DNA from: Anabaena sp. 4-3
Lineage (GTDB): Bacteria; Cyanobacteriota; Cyanobacteriia; Cyanobacteriales; Nostocaceae
Direction of reading: 5' to 3'
Assembly: GCF_001597745.1 (NCBI RefSeq)
Contig: NZ_LUHJ01000047.1
Span: 71,598 to 135,597 of the forward strand
Length of the DNA: 64,000 nucleotides
Shown: in pieces, positions 26,021 through 34,702 of the stretch
Layout of the letters: each line of letters starts with the position of its first letter
How positions within the stretch are numbered: the first letter of the stretch is position 1
Made by a program: the position numbers and the translations under genes
Notes under the pieces: model-generated
The model's input: the letters and a program-made list of their open reading frames with translations, nothing else
Database searches by the model: none
What the model was told of the DNA's origin: nothing

Positions 26021-26890
26021 TTATTTTAAGTTTTCGGCTTCCATCAAACGCAGCGCGAGAATTGTTTCAGCTAAGACACGCTGGAAGACGTAATACCAAC
26101 CACGCCAACCATAAAAAATCCAGCCTTCAATAATCAAGCAATAGATCAAAACCATCAAAGGTGCTAAGATTTTTTGTCTGCGGATACGATCAACCCAATC
26201 CAGTTCGTTCCAGGGTGTTTCTAGTATTTTCTTGCATTCCAGCACTGTATAGCGTTCTTGTGACCATAACCAGCGACTTAACGGTTTGCGGTCATCATGG
26301 TATATGTAAGCAGAGAGTAAAGTTGATTTACCTGTTTGCTGCAAAATTTGCGTATGTCCATCATCAATATAAATGGCTTTGCTTTTGCGAAATAGAACTT
26401 GACGGGGGGGAAGTATTCTAGTGTTACGGACTGGTTTACCTAGTACACAATATTTGAATTGCACAAAATAGCCGTCAATTATGCCATCTACTGGTAAAGC
26501 TGACATTTCTGCAACTAGCTCCTCCGTGACGATGTAATCTGCATCTAGAGACAGCACCCAAGGCGATCGCACTTGTTCTAATCCGTAGTTCCACTGTTGG
26601 GCATGGGTGTCAAACTTTCTTTTAAATACCTGGACTTGTGTATAAGAGTTAAGAATTTCCAGCGTTGTATCGGTACTATAACTATCAATAACTATAATAT
26701 TTTTCGCCCAGGTGAGATGGTCAAGGGTGCGCTGAATATTTGGGGCTTCATTATAGGTTAAAATTAGTGGAGTAATTTGATCTAGCATCGATGCAATTAT
26801 TCCATCGGAATGAGAGGAATTATCTGTAGTAGGTGTTTGCATACAGGCTTGAGATAGTTGATTTAGTTGGGTTGTCTTCTGGAATAGCAT
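26021..26890 (-). CDS. GT2 glycosyltransferase, WaaE/KdtX-like
   Basis: A 289-residue frame; the conserved part starts near residue 35 (MLDQITPLILTYNEAPNIQRTL), so the true start may be that ATG, about position 26788. Features are NIIVIDSYSTDTTLEIL, the FDTHAQQWNYGLEQVRSPWVLSLDADY stretch near residues 90-120 holding the DAD metal site, YFVQFKYCVLGKPVRN and the helical C-terminus with DRIRRQKILAPLMVLIYCLIIEG near residue 235. This is the pattern of LPS-core beta-glucosyltransferase WaaE/KdtX relatives. A membrane-associated sugar transfer role in surface glycan synthesis is likely. Confidence 0.9.
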   Translation of the reverse strand: MLFQKTTQLNQLSQACMQTPTTDNSSHSDGIIASMLDQITPLILTYNEAPNIQRTLDHLTWAKNIIVIDSYSTDTTLEILNSYTQVQVFKRKFDTHAQQWNYGLEQVRSPWVLSLDADYIVTEELVAEMSALPVDGIIDGYFVQFKYCVLGKPVRNTRILPPRQVLFRKSKAIYIDDGHTQILQQTGKSTLLSAYIYHDDRKPLSRWLWSQERYTVLECKKILETPWNELDWVDRIRRQKILAPLMVLIYCLIIEGWIFYGWRGWYYVFQRVLAETILALRLMEAENLK

Positions 26891-27447
26891 ACATAAGCTT
26901 GTGTTTGTGGATTTATTTCTAAATTCAGGTGCTTGAGCATATCCACAAAGTTAGTTAAATTCACAAGTCAAAAACATGATCAGGTTTTAACATATCTACA
27001 GTCTGAAAATTACTAGATTTGTTTAGTGATTTATCATACAATGCTCCTGAAGACCGAACCTACAGACAAGAGTGTTTTCATGGGTGATTGTGAGATACGT
27101 GAACAACTGACATGATAACTTACTCAATGTGAGAGTTTTTACAGTGTTATTGCCCAAAAATCCACAATTATCAATAAAATACTGAGAGAAAAATACTAAC
27201 AACGATTGACAAAAATAGTATTATTTAGTATGCAGTTAGCCACGATCGCCTCACACACCCTCAGACTATGCTTCTTAAGCATATATACTTATGTGGATTT
27301 ACGTTCATGGATGTACTGAATTCTTGTCTGGAGGGTGTGCGAGCAAAAACATGAGCTATTTTGGCTGATAAGTCAGCATCAGAAGTATGAAAGCAGAAAG
27401 ACGTTGTTTGTGGCGATCGCGATCATTATCATCTTTCTCGATTTGGC
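26891..27447. other. 557-base intergenic region
   Basis: No coding frame is seen. It carries a long imperfect inverted repeat at 27250-27343, and HIP1-like sites near 27410-27422. The remainder shows nothing recognisable. Confidence 0.5.
27250..27343. repeat. long-range inverted repeat, MITE-like candidate
   Basis: The 17-base arm at 27250-27266 (CTCACACACCCTCAGAC) pairs with 27326-27343, apart from one bulge and one G-T pair, with 59 bases between. The unit has no coding content. It may be a small non-autonomous element or a stable RNA structure. Confidence 0.5.
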
Positions 27448-27657
27448 TTAATTTATTTGCTTTAAAAACTTATTAGTACTAGCCAGTACCGCAATTAACA
27501 GTACAAGTTGAATCGGCCAAGGTGCTAAAACCAAACTGAGAATTAAACTGAGAATTGTAAATATACTCACAAGGTAAGCAATTTCGTCATGACATTTTTT
27601 AGATATGTAACCAGTAGCTAAACCTGTAACTAACGGAATCAAAAACAACAAAGGCAT
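27448..27657 (-). CDS. small two-helix membrane protein, hypothetical
   Basis: A 69-residue protein with two hydrophobic spans: residues 3-18 (LLFLIPLVTGLATGYI) and residues 28-60 (YLVSIFTILSLILSLVLAP followed by IQLVLLIAVLA). The short CHDE loop lies between. A GAGG-like ribosome-binding site precedes the ATG (plus-strand ACCTCC at 27664-27669). No family is recognised. It lies alone, divergent from tex. The hydrophobic pattern and the ribosome-binding site argue for a real gene. Confidence 0.65.
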   Translation of the reverse strand: MPLLFLIPLVTGLATGYISKKCHDEIAYLVSIFTILSLILSLVLAPWPIQLVLLIAVLASTNKFLKQIN

Positions 27658-27898
27658 TTATACCTACCTCCAAACTCAAAATTGCCAGATTTCATCTGCT
27701 GTGATCAAATCTGTTTTTGTGTGTGTGGTTGATCTTACATCTAAGCTATTTATCCCACAATACATTACTTAAAATAATTGAAATGTTTGTAAAGTTTTGG
27801 CAATCATATAGTAAATTAGCTTAACACTTGCTTTTGTTGTTGTCACAACTCCTGAGCATAATTACCTTTAGGAATCACGTTTTTAAATTAGACACCCA

Positions 27899-30058
27899 AT
27901 GCTGGACATTCCTCAAACACTGGCAACTGAACTAGAACTAAAATCTTATCAGGTACAAAACGCCCTAGAACTTTTGGCTGAGGGTGCAACAGTTCCCTTC
28001 ATCGCGCGTTACCGCAAAGAACGCACTGGTGAAATGAATGAAATTCAACTGCGTGAACTGGCTGATAGGTATACATACTTAACAGAATTAGAAGCCAGGA
28101 AGTCAGTAATTTTAAAAGCGATCGCGGAACAAGGTAAACTGACAGACGAATTGCAAGCCAAAATTTCATCTTGTTTACAAAAAACTGAACTTGAGGATTT
28201 ATACCTACCATATCGCCCCAAGCGACGCACTCGCGCCACTATCGCCAGAGAGAAAGGTTTGCAACCTCTCGCAGAATTCATCAAATCTTTAAATGTTAAA
28301 AATTCGGTTGCTGCTAACCTCAACCAAGAAGCCACAAAATATATTTCGGAAACAACAGGCGTAAAAACAGCAGATGAAGCTTTAAAAGGTGCATCTGACA
28401 TCTTAGCGGAAGAAGTCGCAGAAAAAGCCGATTTACGAGCATATATTCGCGATTATCTCCTAGAAGATGGCGTATTTGTCTCTCGCATCAAAGATGATTA
28501 TCCTGAAGGTACAACTAAGTTTGAAATGTACCGCAATTATCAAAATCGCGTCAAAAATATCGCCCCTCATAATATGTTGGCATTATGTCGGGGTGAAGCT
28601 GAGGGAGTATTAAACTACGATATTGCTTTTGATGAAGATTTTGTCCTTTCCTATCTAGAATCCCAAGAAATTAAAGCCAAAGTCCGAGAAATTCGGGATT
28701 TTTATCAAGCAATGCTCAAAGATGCTTTCAACCGTCTGATGAAAACTTCCCTAATAGGTGAAGTAATTGCAGACAAGAAAACCTATGCTGACATTGAATC
28801 AATTAAAACCTTTGAAGCCAATTTGCGGGAATTATTGTTATCTGCACCGGCGGGAATGAAACCAACCTTAGCCATAGATCCAGGGTTCAGAACTGGTTGT
28901 AAAGTGGCTATTATGAATCAAACTGGCAAATTTTTAGAATATCAGGCGATATTCCCCCATCTAGGTGCTGAACAACGGACAAAAGCGGCGCAAACTCTCA
29001 AACATCTCATTGAAAAATATCACATTGAGTTAATCGCTATTGGCAATGGTACAGCTTCCCGCGAGACAGATGAGTTTGTCACGCAAGTATTACAAGCCTT
29101 AGAACATAAACCGATTAAAGTAATAGTCAATGAGTCTGGTGCATCTATCTATTCTGCCAGTAAAGTTGCGATCGCAGAATTTCCCGATTTAGATGTAACA
29201 GTGCGTGGTGCTATTAGTATCGGTCGGCGGTTACAAGATCCTTTAGCAGAATTGGTGAAAATTGACCCTAAATCCATAGGTGTAGGACAATATCAGCATG
29301 ATGTGGATCAAAAGTTGCTGAAGAAGAAATTAGATGAAACTGTAGAAAGTTGCGTTAACTACGTTGGTGTAGACTTAAACACCGCATCTAAAGAATTGTT
29401 AACTTTTGTTTCGGGAATTACACCGACAATTGCTAATAATATAGTCAGTTATCGCAACCAGAACGGAGCGTTTAAAAATCGGCAACAACTGCTGAAAGTG
29501 AGCAAATTAGGGCCAAAAGCATTTGAACAAGCGGCGGGATTTCTTCGCATTCGCAACGGAGACAACCCCTTAGATAATACAGCAGTGCATCCAGAAAGTT
29601 ATCCAGTTGTGCAAGCGATCGCCTCCGATTTAAATGTACCCTTAAATCAAGTCACGCAAATTGCCGAGAAACTGCAAAAAGCCAACTTAAAAAAATACGT
29701 CACCGATACAGTTGGTGAACCCACCCTGCGCGACATCCTCAAAGAACTAGAAAAACCCGGTAGAGACCCCCGTGCAGAATTTAAATACGCCACCTTTAAA
29801 GAAGGAATTAAAGAAATTAGCGACTTACAGGTGGGAATGGAACTAGAGGGAATAGTCACCAACGTTGCTAATTTTGGTGCATTTGTGGATATTGGTGTAC
29901 ATCAAGATGGTTTAGTACATATCTCCCAACTCGCCGACAGATATATTGATGATCCCAAAAAAGTTGTCAAAGTCGGTCAAGTTGTGAAAGTACGGGTATT
30001 AGAAGTCAACGAAAAATTAAAACGTATTAGTTTATCAATGAAAGCAGTCAAGCAATAA
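27899..30058 (+). CDS. tex: Tex-like S1 RNA-binding transcription accessory protein
   Basis: A 719-residue protein of the usual Tex length. The N-terminal helical region has TVPFIARYRKERTGEMNEIQLREL near residue 30 and DLYLPYRPKRRTRATIAREKGLQPLA near residue 98, both Tex hallmarks. The YqgF/RNase H-like domain begins ALAIDPGFRTGCKVA (near residue 325), the helix-hairpin-helix motifs include ITPTIANNIVSYRNQNGAFKNRQQL near residue 505, and the C-terminal S1 domain has GMELEGIVTNVANFGAFVDIG near residue 645. Tex binds nucleic acid and takes part in transcription; it is nearly universal in cyanobacteria. It stands as a single gene. Confidence 0.97.
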   Translation: MLDIPQTLATELELKSYQVQNALELLAEGATVPFIARYRKERTGEMNEIQLRELADRYTYLTELEARKSVILKAIAEQGKLTDELQAKISSCLQKTELEDLYLPYRPKRRTRATIAREKGLQPLAEFIKSLNVKNSVAANLNQEATKYISETTGVKTADEALKGASDILAEEVAEKADLRAYIRDYLLEDGVFVSRIKDDYPEGTTKFEMYRNYQNRVKNIAPHNMLALCRGEAEGVLNYDIAFDEDFVLSYLESQEIKAKVREIRDFYQAMLKDAFNRLMKTSLIGEVIADKKTYADIESIKTFEANLRELLLSAPAGMKPTLAIDPGFRTGCKVAIMNQTGKFLEYQAIFPHLGAEQRTKAAQTLKHLIEKYHIELIAIGNGTASRETDEFVTQVLQALEHKPIKVIVNESGASIYSASKVAIAEFPDLDVTVRGAISIGRRLQDPLAELVKIDPKSIGVGQYQHDVDQKLLKKKLDETVESCVNYVGVDLNTASKELLTFVSGITPTIANNIVSYRNQNGAFKNRQQLLKVSKLGPKAFEQAAGFLRIRNGDNPLDNTAVHPESYPVVQAIASDLNVPLNQVTQIAEKLQKANLKKYVTDTVGEPTLRDILKELEKPGRDPRAEFKYATFKEGIKEISDLQVGMELEGIVTNVANFGAFVDIGVHQDGLVHISQLADRYIDDPKKVVKVGQVVKVRVLEVNEKLKRISLSMKAVKQ

Positions 30059-30076
30059 ATCAAAGCTCAAGTTCGT

Positions 30077-30098
30077 AGTAAGGACTAAAGTCCTTACT
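30077..30098. repeat. dispersed palindrome, copy 1 (AAGGACTAAAGTCCTT core)
   Basis: A perfect inverted repeat AGTAAGGACT/AGTCCTTACT with a two-base centre. The same core occurs at 33673-33693 and 37592-37612, always between genes. Position after tex suits a transcript end, but recurrence in identical form points to a dispersed element. Confidence 0.75.
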
Positions 30099-30156
30099 TT
30101 CTCAACACACTTGGTACTGATACCAATTCTCTACGAAGTTACACCAAATGAATGAT

Positions 30157-30184
30157 GTAGAGACGTTGCATGCAACGTCTCTAC
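30157..30184. repeat. 28-base perfect palindrome, copy 1
   Basis: The half-site GTAGAGACGTTGCA is followed directly by its complement, giving a 28-base perfect palindrome. An identical copy is at 50006-50033. Both copies lie shortly upstream of a GTAGGGTGCGT inverted-repeat element. Confidence 0.8.
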
Positions 30185-30192
30185 AGTGCTTG

Positions 30193-30239
30193 GTAGGGTG
30201 CGTCAGATAACAAAATCTGTTCATATTTACGCACCCTAC
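30193..30239. repeat. GTAGGGTGCGT inverted-repeat element, copy 1
   Basis: Arms GTAGGGTGCGT (30193-30203) and its exact complement (30229-30239) flank 25 bases. Related units with the same arms but different insides are at 33594-33659 and 50095-50159. Confidence 0.75.
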
Positions 30240-30386
30240 TAATATAATGCAATTTGCTATCAATTATAAAATAGTCCCATTGGTAGAAACACAATCTATC
30301 TGACAAGAGATGCTAAGGTTTTGCCCAATATTTAAAGATAGGAGAAGATAACGCCAATTATCTTTTTCTGATTTTTAGGTAAAAAA

Positions 30387-30782
30387 ATGTTGGGAACATT
30401 TCTCACAATTCTAGCTACAGCCCTAAGTCTACTAATCGTTGATTTAGTTGTGCCTGGTGTGAACCTGGCTAATTTTCCAGCCGCTTTAATTGCTGGTGTA
30501 GTAATTGGTTTAATTAACGGCTCAATCAAGCCAATAATTTCCACTTTATCCTTACCATTGAATTTCTTAACTTTAGGGGCATTTTCACTCGTCGTCAATG
30601 GTATTTGTTTTTCATTGGCAGCAGGTTTAGTTCCTGGGTTTAGTGTTCATGGGATTATTGCCTTTATTTTAGGCCCTGTTGTTCTATCTTTCGCTAACAC
30701 CTTTATCACCAAATACTTTGCAGAGAAAAATCTAGCTTTAAGTGGCAACGTGGAAAATCAAGGCGAATTGCCTTCTAGATAA
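30387..30782 (+). CDS. YvlD/phage-holin-IV-family membrane protein
   Basis: A 131-residue membrane protein of the family called phage holin 4 superfamily (Pfam PF04020; YvlD-like). It has about four membrane segments: FLTILATALSLLIVDLVVPG, ALIAGVVIGLINGSIKPI, LTLGAFSLVVNGICFSLAAG and GIIAFILGPVVLSFANTFI. The GLINGSIKPI loop with N-x-x-I/L-K-P is the family signature. Despite the name these are common chromosomal proteins and not evidence of a prophage. The function in cyanobacteria is unknown. It lies 115 bases before the Pmp3-like gene on the same strand. Confidence 0.88.
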   Translation: MLGTFLTILATALSLLIVDLVVPGVNLANFPAALIAGVVIGLINGSIKPIISTLSLPLNFLTLGAFSLVVNGICFSLAAGLVPGFSVHGIIAFILGPVVLSFANTFITKYFAEKNLALSGNVENQGELPSR

Positions 30783-30898
30783 CCACAATACGTCTTTATT
30801 TCACCTAATTTTAAATCAAATTAATTCCTGAGATGGAGTTAGTAACTTGGTGAATTAAAGACAATCTGAGTAAATAAAGTTTCAAAAACAACAATCTT

Positions 30899-31090
30899 AT
30901 GAAATTAGTACGTTTTCTTCTGGGTTTATTAGTCCCACCATTAGGTGTTTTCTTAACAGTTGGAGTAGGGCCAACCTTAGTAATTAATATTTTACTCACC
31001 CTTTTAGGCTGGCTACCGGGTAGCATTCACGCAATTTGGGTAATTGCCAAACATGAAGAACAATTAAATGCAGGTAGGGGTACTTATTAA
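30899..31090 (+). CDS. YqaE/Pmp3-family small membrane protein
   Basis: A 63-residue protein with two hydrophobic helices: VRFLLGLLVPPLGVFLTVG and LVINILLTLLGWLPGSIHAIWVI. The PPLGVFL element in the first helix and LGWLPGSIHAIWV in the second are the Pmp3 (UPF0057) signature. Family members are linked with salt and cold stress and membrane potential. A strong terminator hairpin follows at 31101-31133. Confidence 0.92.
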   Translation: MKLVRFLLGLLVPPLGVFLTVGVGPTLVINILLTLLGWLPGSIHAIWVIAKHEEQLNAGRGTY

Positions 31091-31100
31091 GGTAATACCC

Positions 31101-31133
31101 AGAACCCCGACTTCTCAAAAAAGTCGGGGTTCT
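31101..31133. terminator. bidirectional hairpin terminator
   Basis: A perfect 13-bp stem (AGAACCCCGACTT, 31101-31113, with its complement at 31121-31133) and a seven-base loop lie between the convergent Pmp3-like gene and the coiled-coil gene. T-rich sequence follows on the plus side, so it could stop transcription from both. A related hairpin is at 32066-32098. Confidence 0.8.
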
Positions 31134-31137
31134 ATTT

Positions 31138-31932
31138 CTATTTATGAACAACTTCTTTATCAGTCGGTTCTTTATCTTTGAACAAATCAGCAGTTGCTAG
31201 TAGTAAATCTCGCAAGATATGTTTAATTTGACGCTCTTTTTGAGCAACAATTGTACCAGCTTCGCCGAGTTTATCATCTAGTTGCGATCGCTTCTGTTCT
31301 ACCTGAGTAGCCAAAGCCTCAGCTTGGGGTCGAGCTTGATTGTACCAGTTTTTGGCTTCCTCTAGATAATTCTGCACCTCATCACCACGTCCACCGTAAC
31401 GTGCAGCCATGTTAGCGCGCACAATGGCTAACTGCGCTTGTAACTGCGCGTAGCGTTTCTTTAATAGTGCGACTTCTTCGCTACTCTTGATAGTATCAAC
31501 AGCAGATTCAATCGCACTTTTCACGTTAGAAGTTTTTTCCTTACCAGTTTCTTGAATCTCTGCTAAAATTCCATCAACATCTTGTTGAATTTTTTCTTCT
31601 TCGCTATCGATTTGAGCTTGTAGTTTTTGCAATTCTGACTGAGTTTTAACAATAGCTGCGTGTCTATTAGTATTAACACCTTCTATCGCACCTTCTATTG
31701 ATGCTGTAACTTCTTCTTTTAATTCCGTACCTTTGTCTTGTAAGTTATCAACTACGGCTGCCACCGCATCCTTGACAATAGTACGAATTTCACTCGAACC
31801 TTCTTTAAACTCAGAAGATAATTGAGCCACTGCTGATTTTACAATCTCACGGATACGTTCACTTCTTAACTGACCCGTTGCTTTGGCTTGCTGCAAATCA
31901 GATTGAATTCTGTCTTTGATATTGTTAGTCAT
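31138..31932 (-). CDS. coiled-coil hypothetical protein
   Basis: About 264 residues from the ATG at 31932 (MTNNIKDRIQSDL; a TTG six bases upstream is in frame). The whole protein is charged and helical with heptad patterns, such as ALIKTQSELQKL-like runs at residues 100-120, VALLKKRYAQLQAQLAIVRANM near residue 160, and ALATQVEQKRSQLDDKLGE near residue 210. It resembles late-embryogenesis/apolipoprotein-like helical repeat proteins often placed among stress genes. No signal peptide or membrane segment is visible. Neighbour Pmp3 is stress-linked too. Function is unknown. Confidence 0.82.
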   Translation of the reverse strand: MTNNIKDRIQSDLQQAKATGQLRSERIREIVKSAVAQLSSEFKEGSSEIRTIVKDAVAAVVDNLQDKGTELKEEVTASIEGAIEGVNTNRHAAIVKTQSELQKLQAQIDSEEEKIQQDVDGILAEIQETGKEKTSNVKSAIESAVDTIKSSEEVALLKKRYAQLQAQLAIVRANMAARYGGRGDEVQNYLEEAKNWYNQARPQAEALATQVEQKRSQLDDKLGEAGTIVAQKERQIKHILRDLLLATADLFKDKEPTDKEVVHK

Positions 31933-32065
31933 ATCCAACTCTTACTATTTAGCTAATTTGGATTAATTTCTCTAGACATGGTTTTATATGGCCATTATGG
32001 CGTGAGGTTTTAAGTTTAGGCACTGTCTGAAGATAGAACCTGGGGTAAGAGATGTTTTAATCACC

Positions 32066-32098
32066 AGATACCCGACTGCTTTGAGAAGTCGGGTATCT
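32066..32098. repeat. hairpin related to the 31101 terminator
   Basis: A 12-bp perfect stem (AGATACCCGACT at 32066-32077 with its complement at 32087-32098). Its core CCCGACT/AGTCGGG also occurs in the terminator at 31101-31133, so it may belong to a dispersed hairpin group. It lies about 95 bases before the cytochrome gene and could be part of its leader. Confidence 0.6.
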
Positions 32099-32192
32099 AT
32101 CTCACAAATAACTGATAATGTGTGAGATAACGCCTATTTATGGCAAGATAAATAACGGTGTATATCACGACTAATTAACAGGTAAAATCACC

Positions 32193-32525
32193 GTGAAAAA
32201 ATTCCTCACATTAGTATTGACTATATTGTTGATTACTACCACTTTCCCGTCACCTGTAAACGCAGCAGACACAGCCAACGGCGCGAAAATTTTTGAAGTT
32301 CACTGTGCCGGGTGTCATATTAATGGTGGTAACATTATTAGGCGTGGTAAAAACCTACATAAGAAAGCACTTAAGAAATATGGTATGGATTCCATAGAGG
32401 CAATTCAATCAATTGTCACCAATGGTAAAAATAATATGTCAGCTTACAAAGAACGTCTGACTGAGCAAGAAATTCAGGATGTCGCTGCTTATGTTCTCGA
32501 ACAAGCAGAAACAGACTGGAAATAA
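32193..32525 (+). CDS. c6-type cytochrome (PetJ-like)
   Basis: A 110-residue secreted monohaem cytochrome starting with GTG. A signal peptide (FLTLVLTILLITTTFPSPVNA then cleavage before ADTANG) directs it to the thylakoid lumen/periplasm. The haem site is CAGCH at residues 39-43 and the methionine ligand is likely in NNMSAYKERL near residue 85; KKYGMDSIEAI and QDVAAYVLEQAE are typical of cytochrome c6. It differs from usual c6 by a basic loop (IIRRGKNLHKKALKK) after the haem site, so it may be a c6 paralogue with another partner or potential. It could carry electrons between cytochrome b6f and photosystem I or a terminal oxidase. Confidence 0.92.
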   Translation: MKKFLTLVLTILLITTTFPSPVNAADTANGAKIFEVHCAGCHINGGNIIRRGKNLHKKALKKYGMDSIEAIQSIVTNGKNNMSAYKERLTEQEIQDVAAYVLEQAETDWK

Positions 32526-32549
32526 TTCCCAATACCCACATAGAAAACA

Positions 32550-33569
32550 ATGATATTACCAGCAGAAAGCCGTTTACAATTTACCTCAGATTTAAACATT
32601 TGTCGGATATTAAATGGAATGTGGCAAGTGTCCGGCGCACATGGTCGAATTAATCCCAAAGCTGCCATTGAAACTATGTTTAAATATGTGGATGCAGGTT
32701 ATACAACTTGGGATTTAGCAGACCATTATGGACCAGCAGAAGATTTTATTGGGGAATTTCGCCGTCAATGGGTTGCTAACCGGGGAAAAGAGTCTTTATC
32801 TCAAATTCAAGCCTTTACTAAATGGGTTCCTCGTCCTGGTAAAATGACTAAAAAACTGGTTGAGGAAAACATTGATATTTCCCTAAAAAGAATGGATGTA
32901 GAATCTTTAGATTTAATGCAGTTTCACTGGTGGGAATATCAAGATAAAAATTATTTAGATGCCCTCAAATATATGGCAGAATTGCAAACAGAGGGCAAAA
33001 TTAAACATTTGGCTTTGACAAACTTTGACACAGAACACCTGCAAATTATTACAGAAGCAGGTATTAAAATTGTATCTAACCAAGTGCAATTTTCTTTAGT
33101 TGACCGCCGTCCAGAAATAAATATGGTCAAGTTTTGTCAACAGCATGACATTAAACTGTTTACTTATGGTACATTATGCGGTGGTTTCCTATCAGAAAAA
33201 TATTTAGGTAAGCCAGAACCACGAGGTTTTGATTTAACTACAGTCAGCTTGCGAAAATACAAAAATATGATTGATGGTTGGGGTGGTTGGCGATTATTTC
33301 AAGAATTGTTATCTACCTTGAAGCAAATAGCTGATAAGCATGGGGTGAGTATTGCTAACGTTGCGGTGCGTTACATCTTAGATCAACCAACCGTGGGTGG
33401 TGTTATCGTTGGTGCGAGGCTGGGGATAGCTGAACATATAGAAGATAACGCCAAAGTGTTTAGTTTTAGTTTAGATGCAGAAGATTGCGATCGCATCAAC
33501 ACTATATCTCATCAGTCACGCGATTTGTATCAGCTCATCGGTGATTGTGGCGACGAATATCGACGCTAA
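32550..33569 (+). CDS. aldo/keto reductase
   Basis: A 339-residue NADPH-dependent (beta/alpha)8 barrel reductase. The catalytic set is visible: DLADHYGPAEDFIG (Asp, Tyr) near residue 55, FTKWVPRPG (Lys) near residue 90, and DLMQFHWWEY (His) near residue 120. The cofactor region has GTLCGGFLSEKYLG and later VGGVIVGARLG near residue 290. Its substrate is not known. It begins 24 bases after the cytochrome gene and is very probably co-transcribed with it. Confidence 0.92.
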   Translation: MILPAESRLQFTSDLNICRILNGMWQVSGAHGRINPKAAIETMFKYVDAGYTTWDLADHYGPAEDFIGEFRRQWVANRGKESLSQIQAFTKWVPRPGKMTKKLVEENIDISLKRMDVESLDLMQFHWWEYQDKNYLDALKYMAELQTEGKIKHLALTNFDTEHLQIITEAGIKIVSNQVQFSLVDRRPEINMVKFCQQHDIKLFTYGTLCGGFLSEKYLGKPEPRGFDLTTVSLRKYKNMIDGWGGWRLFQELLSTLKQIADKHGVSIANVAVRYILDQPTVGGVIVGARLGIAEHIEDNAKVFSFSLDAEDCDRINTISHQSRDLYQLIGDCGDEYRR

Positions 33570-33593
33570 CATCCACAGCATATCAGCACATAA

Positions 33594-33659
33594 GTAAGGT
33601 GCGTGAGATGTCAATAATCTGTAAATTATGACCGAATTATCTACTCTGACGCACCCTAC
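33594..33659. repeat. GTAGGGTGCGT inverted-repeat element, copy 2
   Basis: The left arm GTAAGGTGCGT (33594-33604) pairs with ACGCACCCTAC at 33649-33659 with one mismatch. It lies after the aldo/keto reductase gene. The interior differs from copies 1 and 3. Confidence 0.7.
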
Positions 33660-33672
33660 AAGCTTGATTTTC

Positions 33673-33693
33673 TAAGGACTAAAGTCCTTACTA
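33673..33693. repeat. dispersed palindrome, copy 2 (AAGGACTAAAGTCCTT core)
   Basis: The same core as at 30077, only 14 bases after the second GTAGGGTGCGT element. The two element types also occur near each other at 30077-30239. Confidence 0.75.
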
Positions 33694-33781
33694 CAAACAA
33701 ATCTCCACCCGACAACAGACTAGACTCGCATCCGGCGAGTATGTCATAAGTACAATCAGGCTGTTAACTCCAAATTGAATT

Positions 33782-34702
33782 ATGACTGCTGCTGTAAACA
33801 CTGCTCCTAGCATAGCTTCCCGCTTGATAAACGGAATATTAGCAATTAAACCTTTAGCAAACCTCGCCAAACACCAAGCCCGTCAAATGATGATTAAACG
33901 GGCAGAGAAAATTGGTGTACCTTGGACGCAAGAAGTCAAAACCCTACAAGCGCGTGATTGGACATCAGACTTAGACCAAATCCAAAATCCTCAAATCACC
34001 TACCCAGATTATTATCTCACTTCATTCCACGGTTATGAACAAGGAGACCTTTGTTGGTTAGCTGCCTTTGAGTTAGAAGTGGCTGCGCGTGCCGTCCATG
34101 CTAAAATTTGGCCGGATGCAGAAGCGCAAGGCGATGCGAAACTACGCCAAAGTTACCACGATATCGTTAAAGCCAAAATTCCCCAAGCACCACAAAATAT
34201 CCTTGACTTGGGATGTAGCGTTGGGTTAAGCACATTTGCATTACAAGAACTTTATCCCCAAGCTAAAGTCACAGGTTTAGATTTGTCTCCCTATTTCTTA
34301 GCCGTTGCCAACTATCGCACCCAACAGCATCAAGCAAATATCAACTGGGTTCACGCCCCAGGTGAATCTACAGGCTTACCAGATGCTAGCTTTGATTTTG
34401 TCTCGATTTTCTTGGTATGTCATGAATTACCCCAGTCAGCCACCCGCCAGATTTTTGCAGAGGTGCGGCGGGTATTGCGTCCGGGCGGTTACATTGGCAT
34501 TATGGATATGAATCCCCAAGCGGAAGCATATAAGAAAATGCCGCCCTACATTTTGACATTGCTGAAAAGTACAGAACCGTATTTAGATCAATATTTTGCT
34601 TTGGATATTGAGCAAGCTTTGGTAGAGGCTGGTTTCCAAACACCGACAATTACCCCTAACAGCCCCCGTCACCGGACTATAATTGCTCAGGTACGTGGCT
34701 GA
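33782..34702 (+). CDS. class I SAM-dependent methyltransferase
   Basis: A 306-residue enzyme. The N-terminal 120 residues are helical and contain YPDYYLTSFHGYEQGDLCW and WLAAFELEVAARAVHAKIW, a pattern seen in a cyanobacterial/plant plastid methyltransferase group. The fold shows ILDLGCSVGLSTFAL (motif I, residue 140), VTGLDLSPYFLAVA, WVHAPGESTGLPDASFDFV and FLVCHELPQ near residue 210, then EVRRVLRPGGYIGIMDM. It resembles UbiE-related methyltransferases. Substrate is unknown. The next gene overlaps its stop. Confidence 0.9.
   Translation: MTAAVNTAPSIASRLINGILAIKPLANLAKHQARQMMIKRAEKIGVPWTQEVKTLQARDWTSDLDQIQNPQITYPDYYLTSFHGYEQGDLCWLAAFELEVAARAVHAKIWPDAEAQGDAKLRQSYHDIVKAKIPQAPQNILDLGCSVGLSTFALQELYPQAKVTGLDLSPYFLAVANYRTQQHQANINWVHAPGESTGLPDASFDFVSIFLVCHELPQSATRQIFAEVRRVLRPGGYIGIMDMNPQAEAYKKMPPYILTLLKSTEPYLDQYFALDIEQALVEAGFQTPTITPNSPRHRTIIAQVRG

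Larger units (their letters stand above)
30059..30386. other. 328-base intergenic region rich in stem-loops
   Basis: There is no coding frame. The stretch carries three separate palindromic elements, listed individually at 30077, 30157 and 30193. The first could end tex transcription. The rest is unremarkable apart from the sequence before the YvlD-like gene. Confidence 0.6.

Noticed and set aside
30387-30782. Phage holin as a sign of a prophage
   Set aside because: The family is named after phage proteins but is common on bacterial chromosomes; no other phage genes are near.
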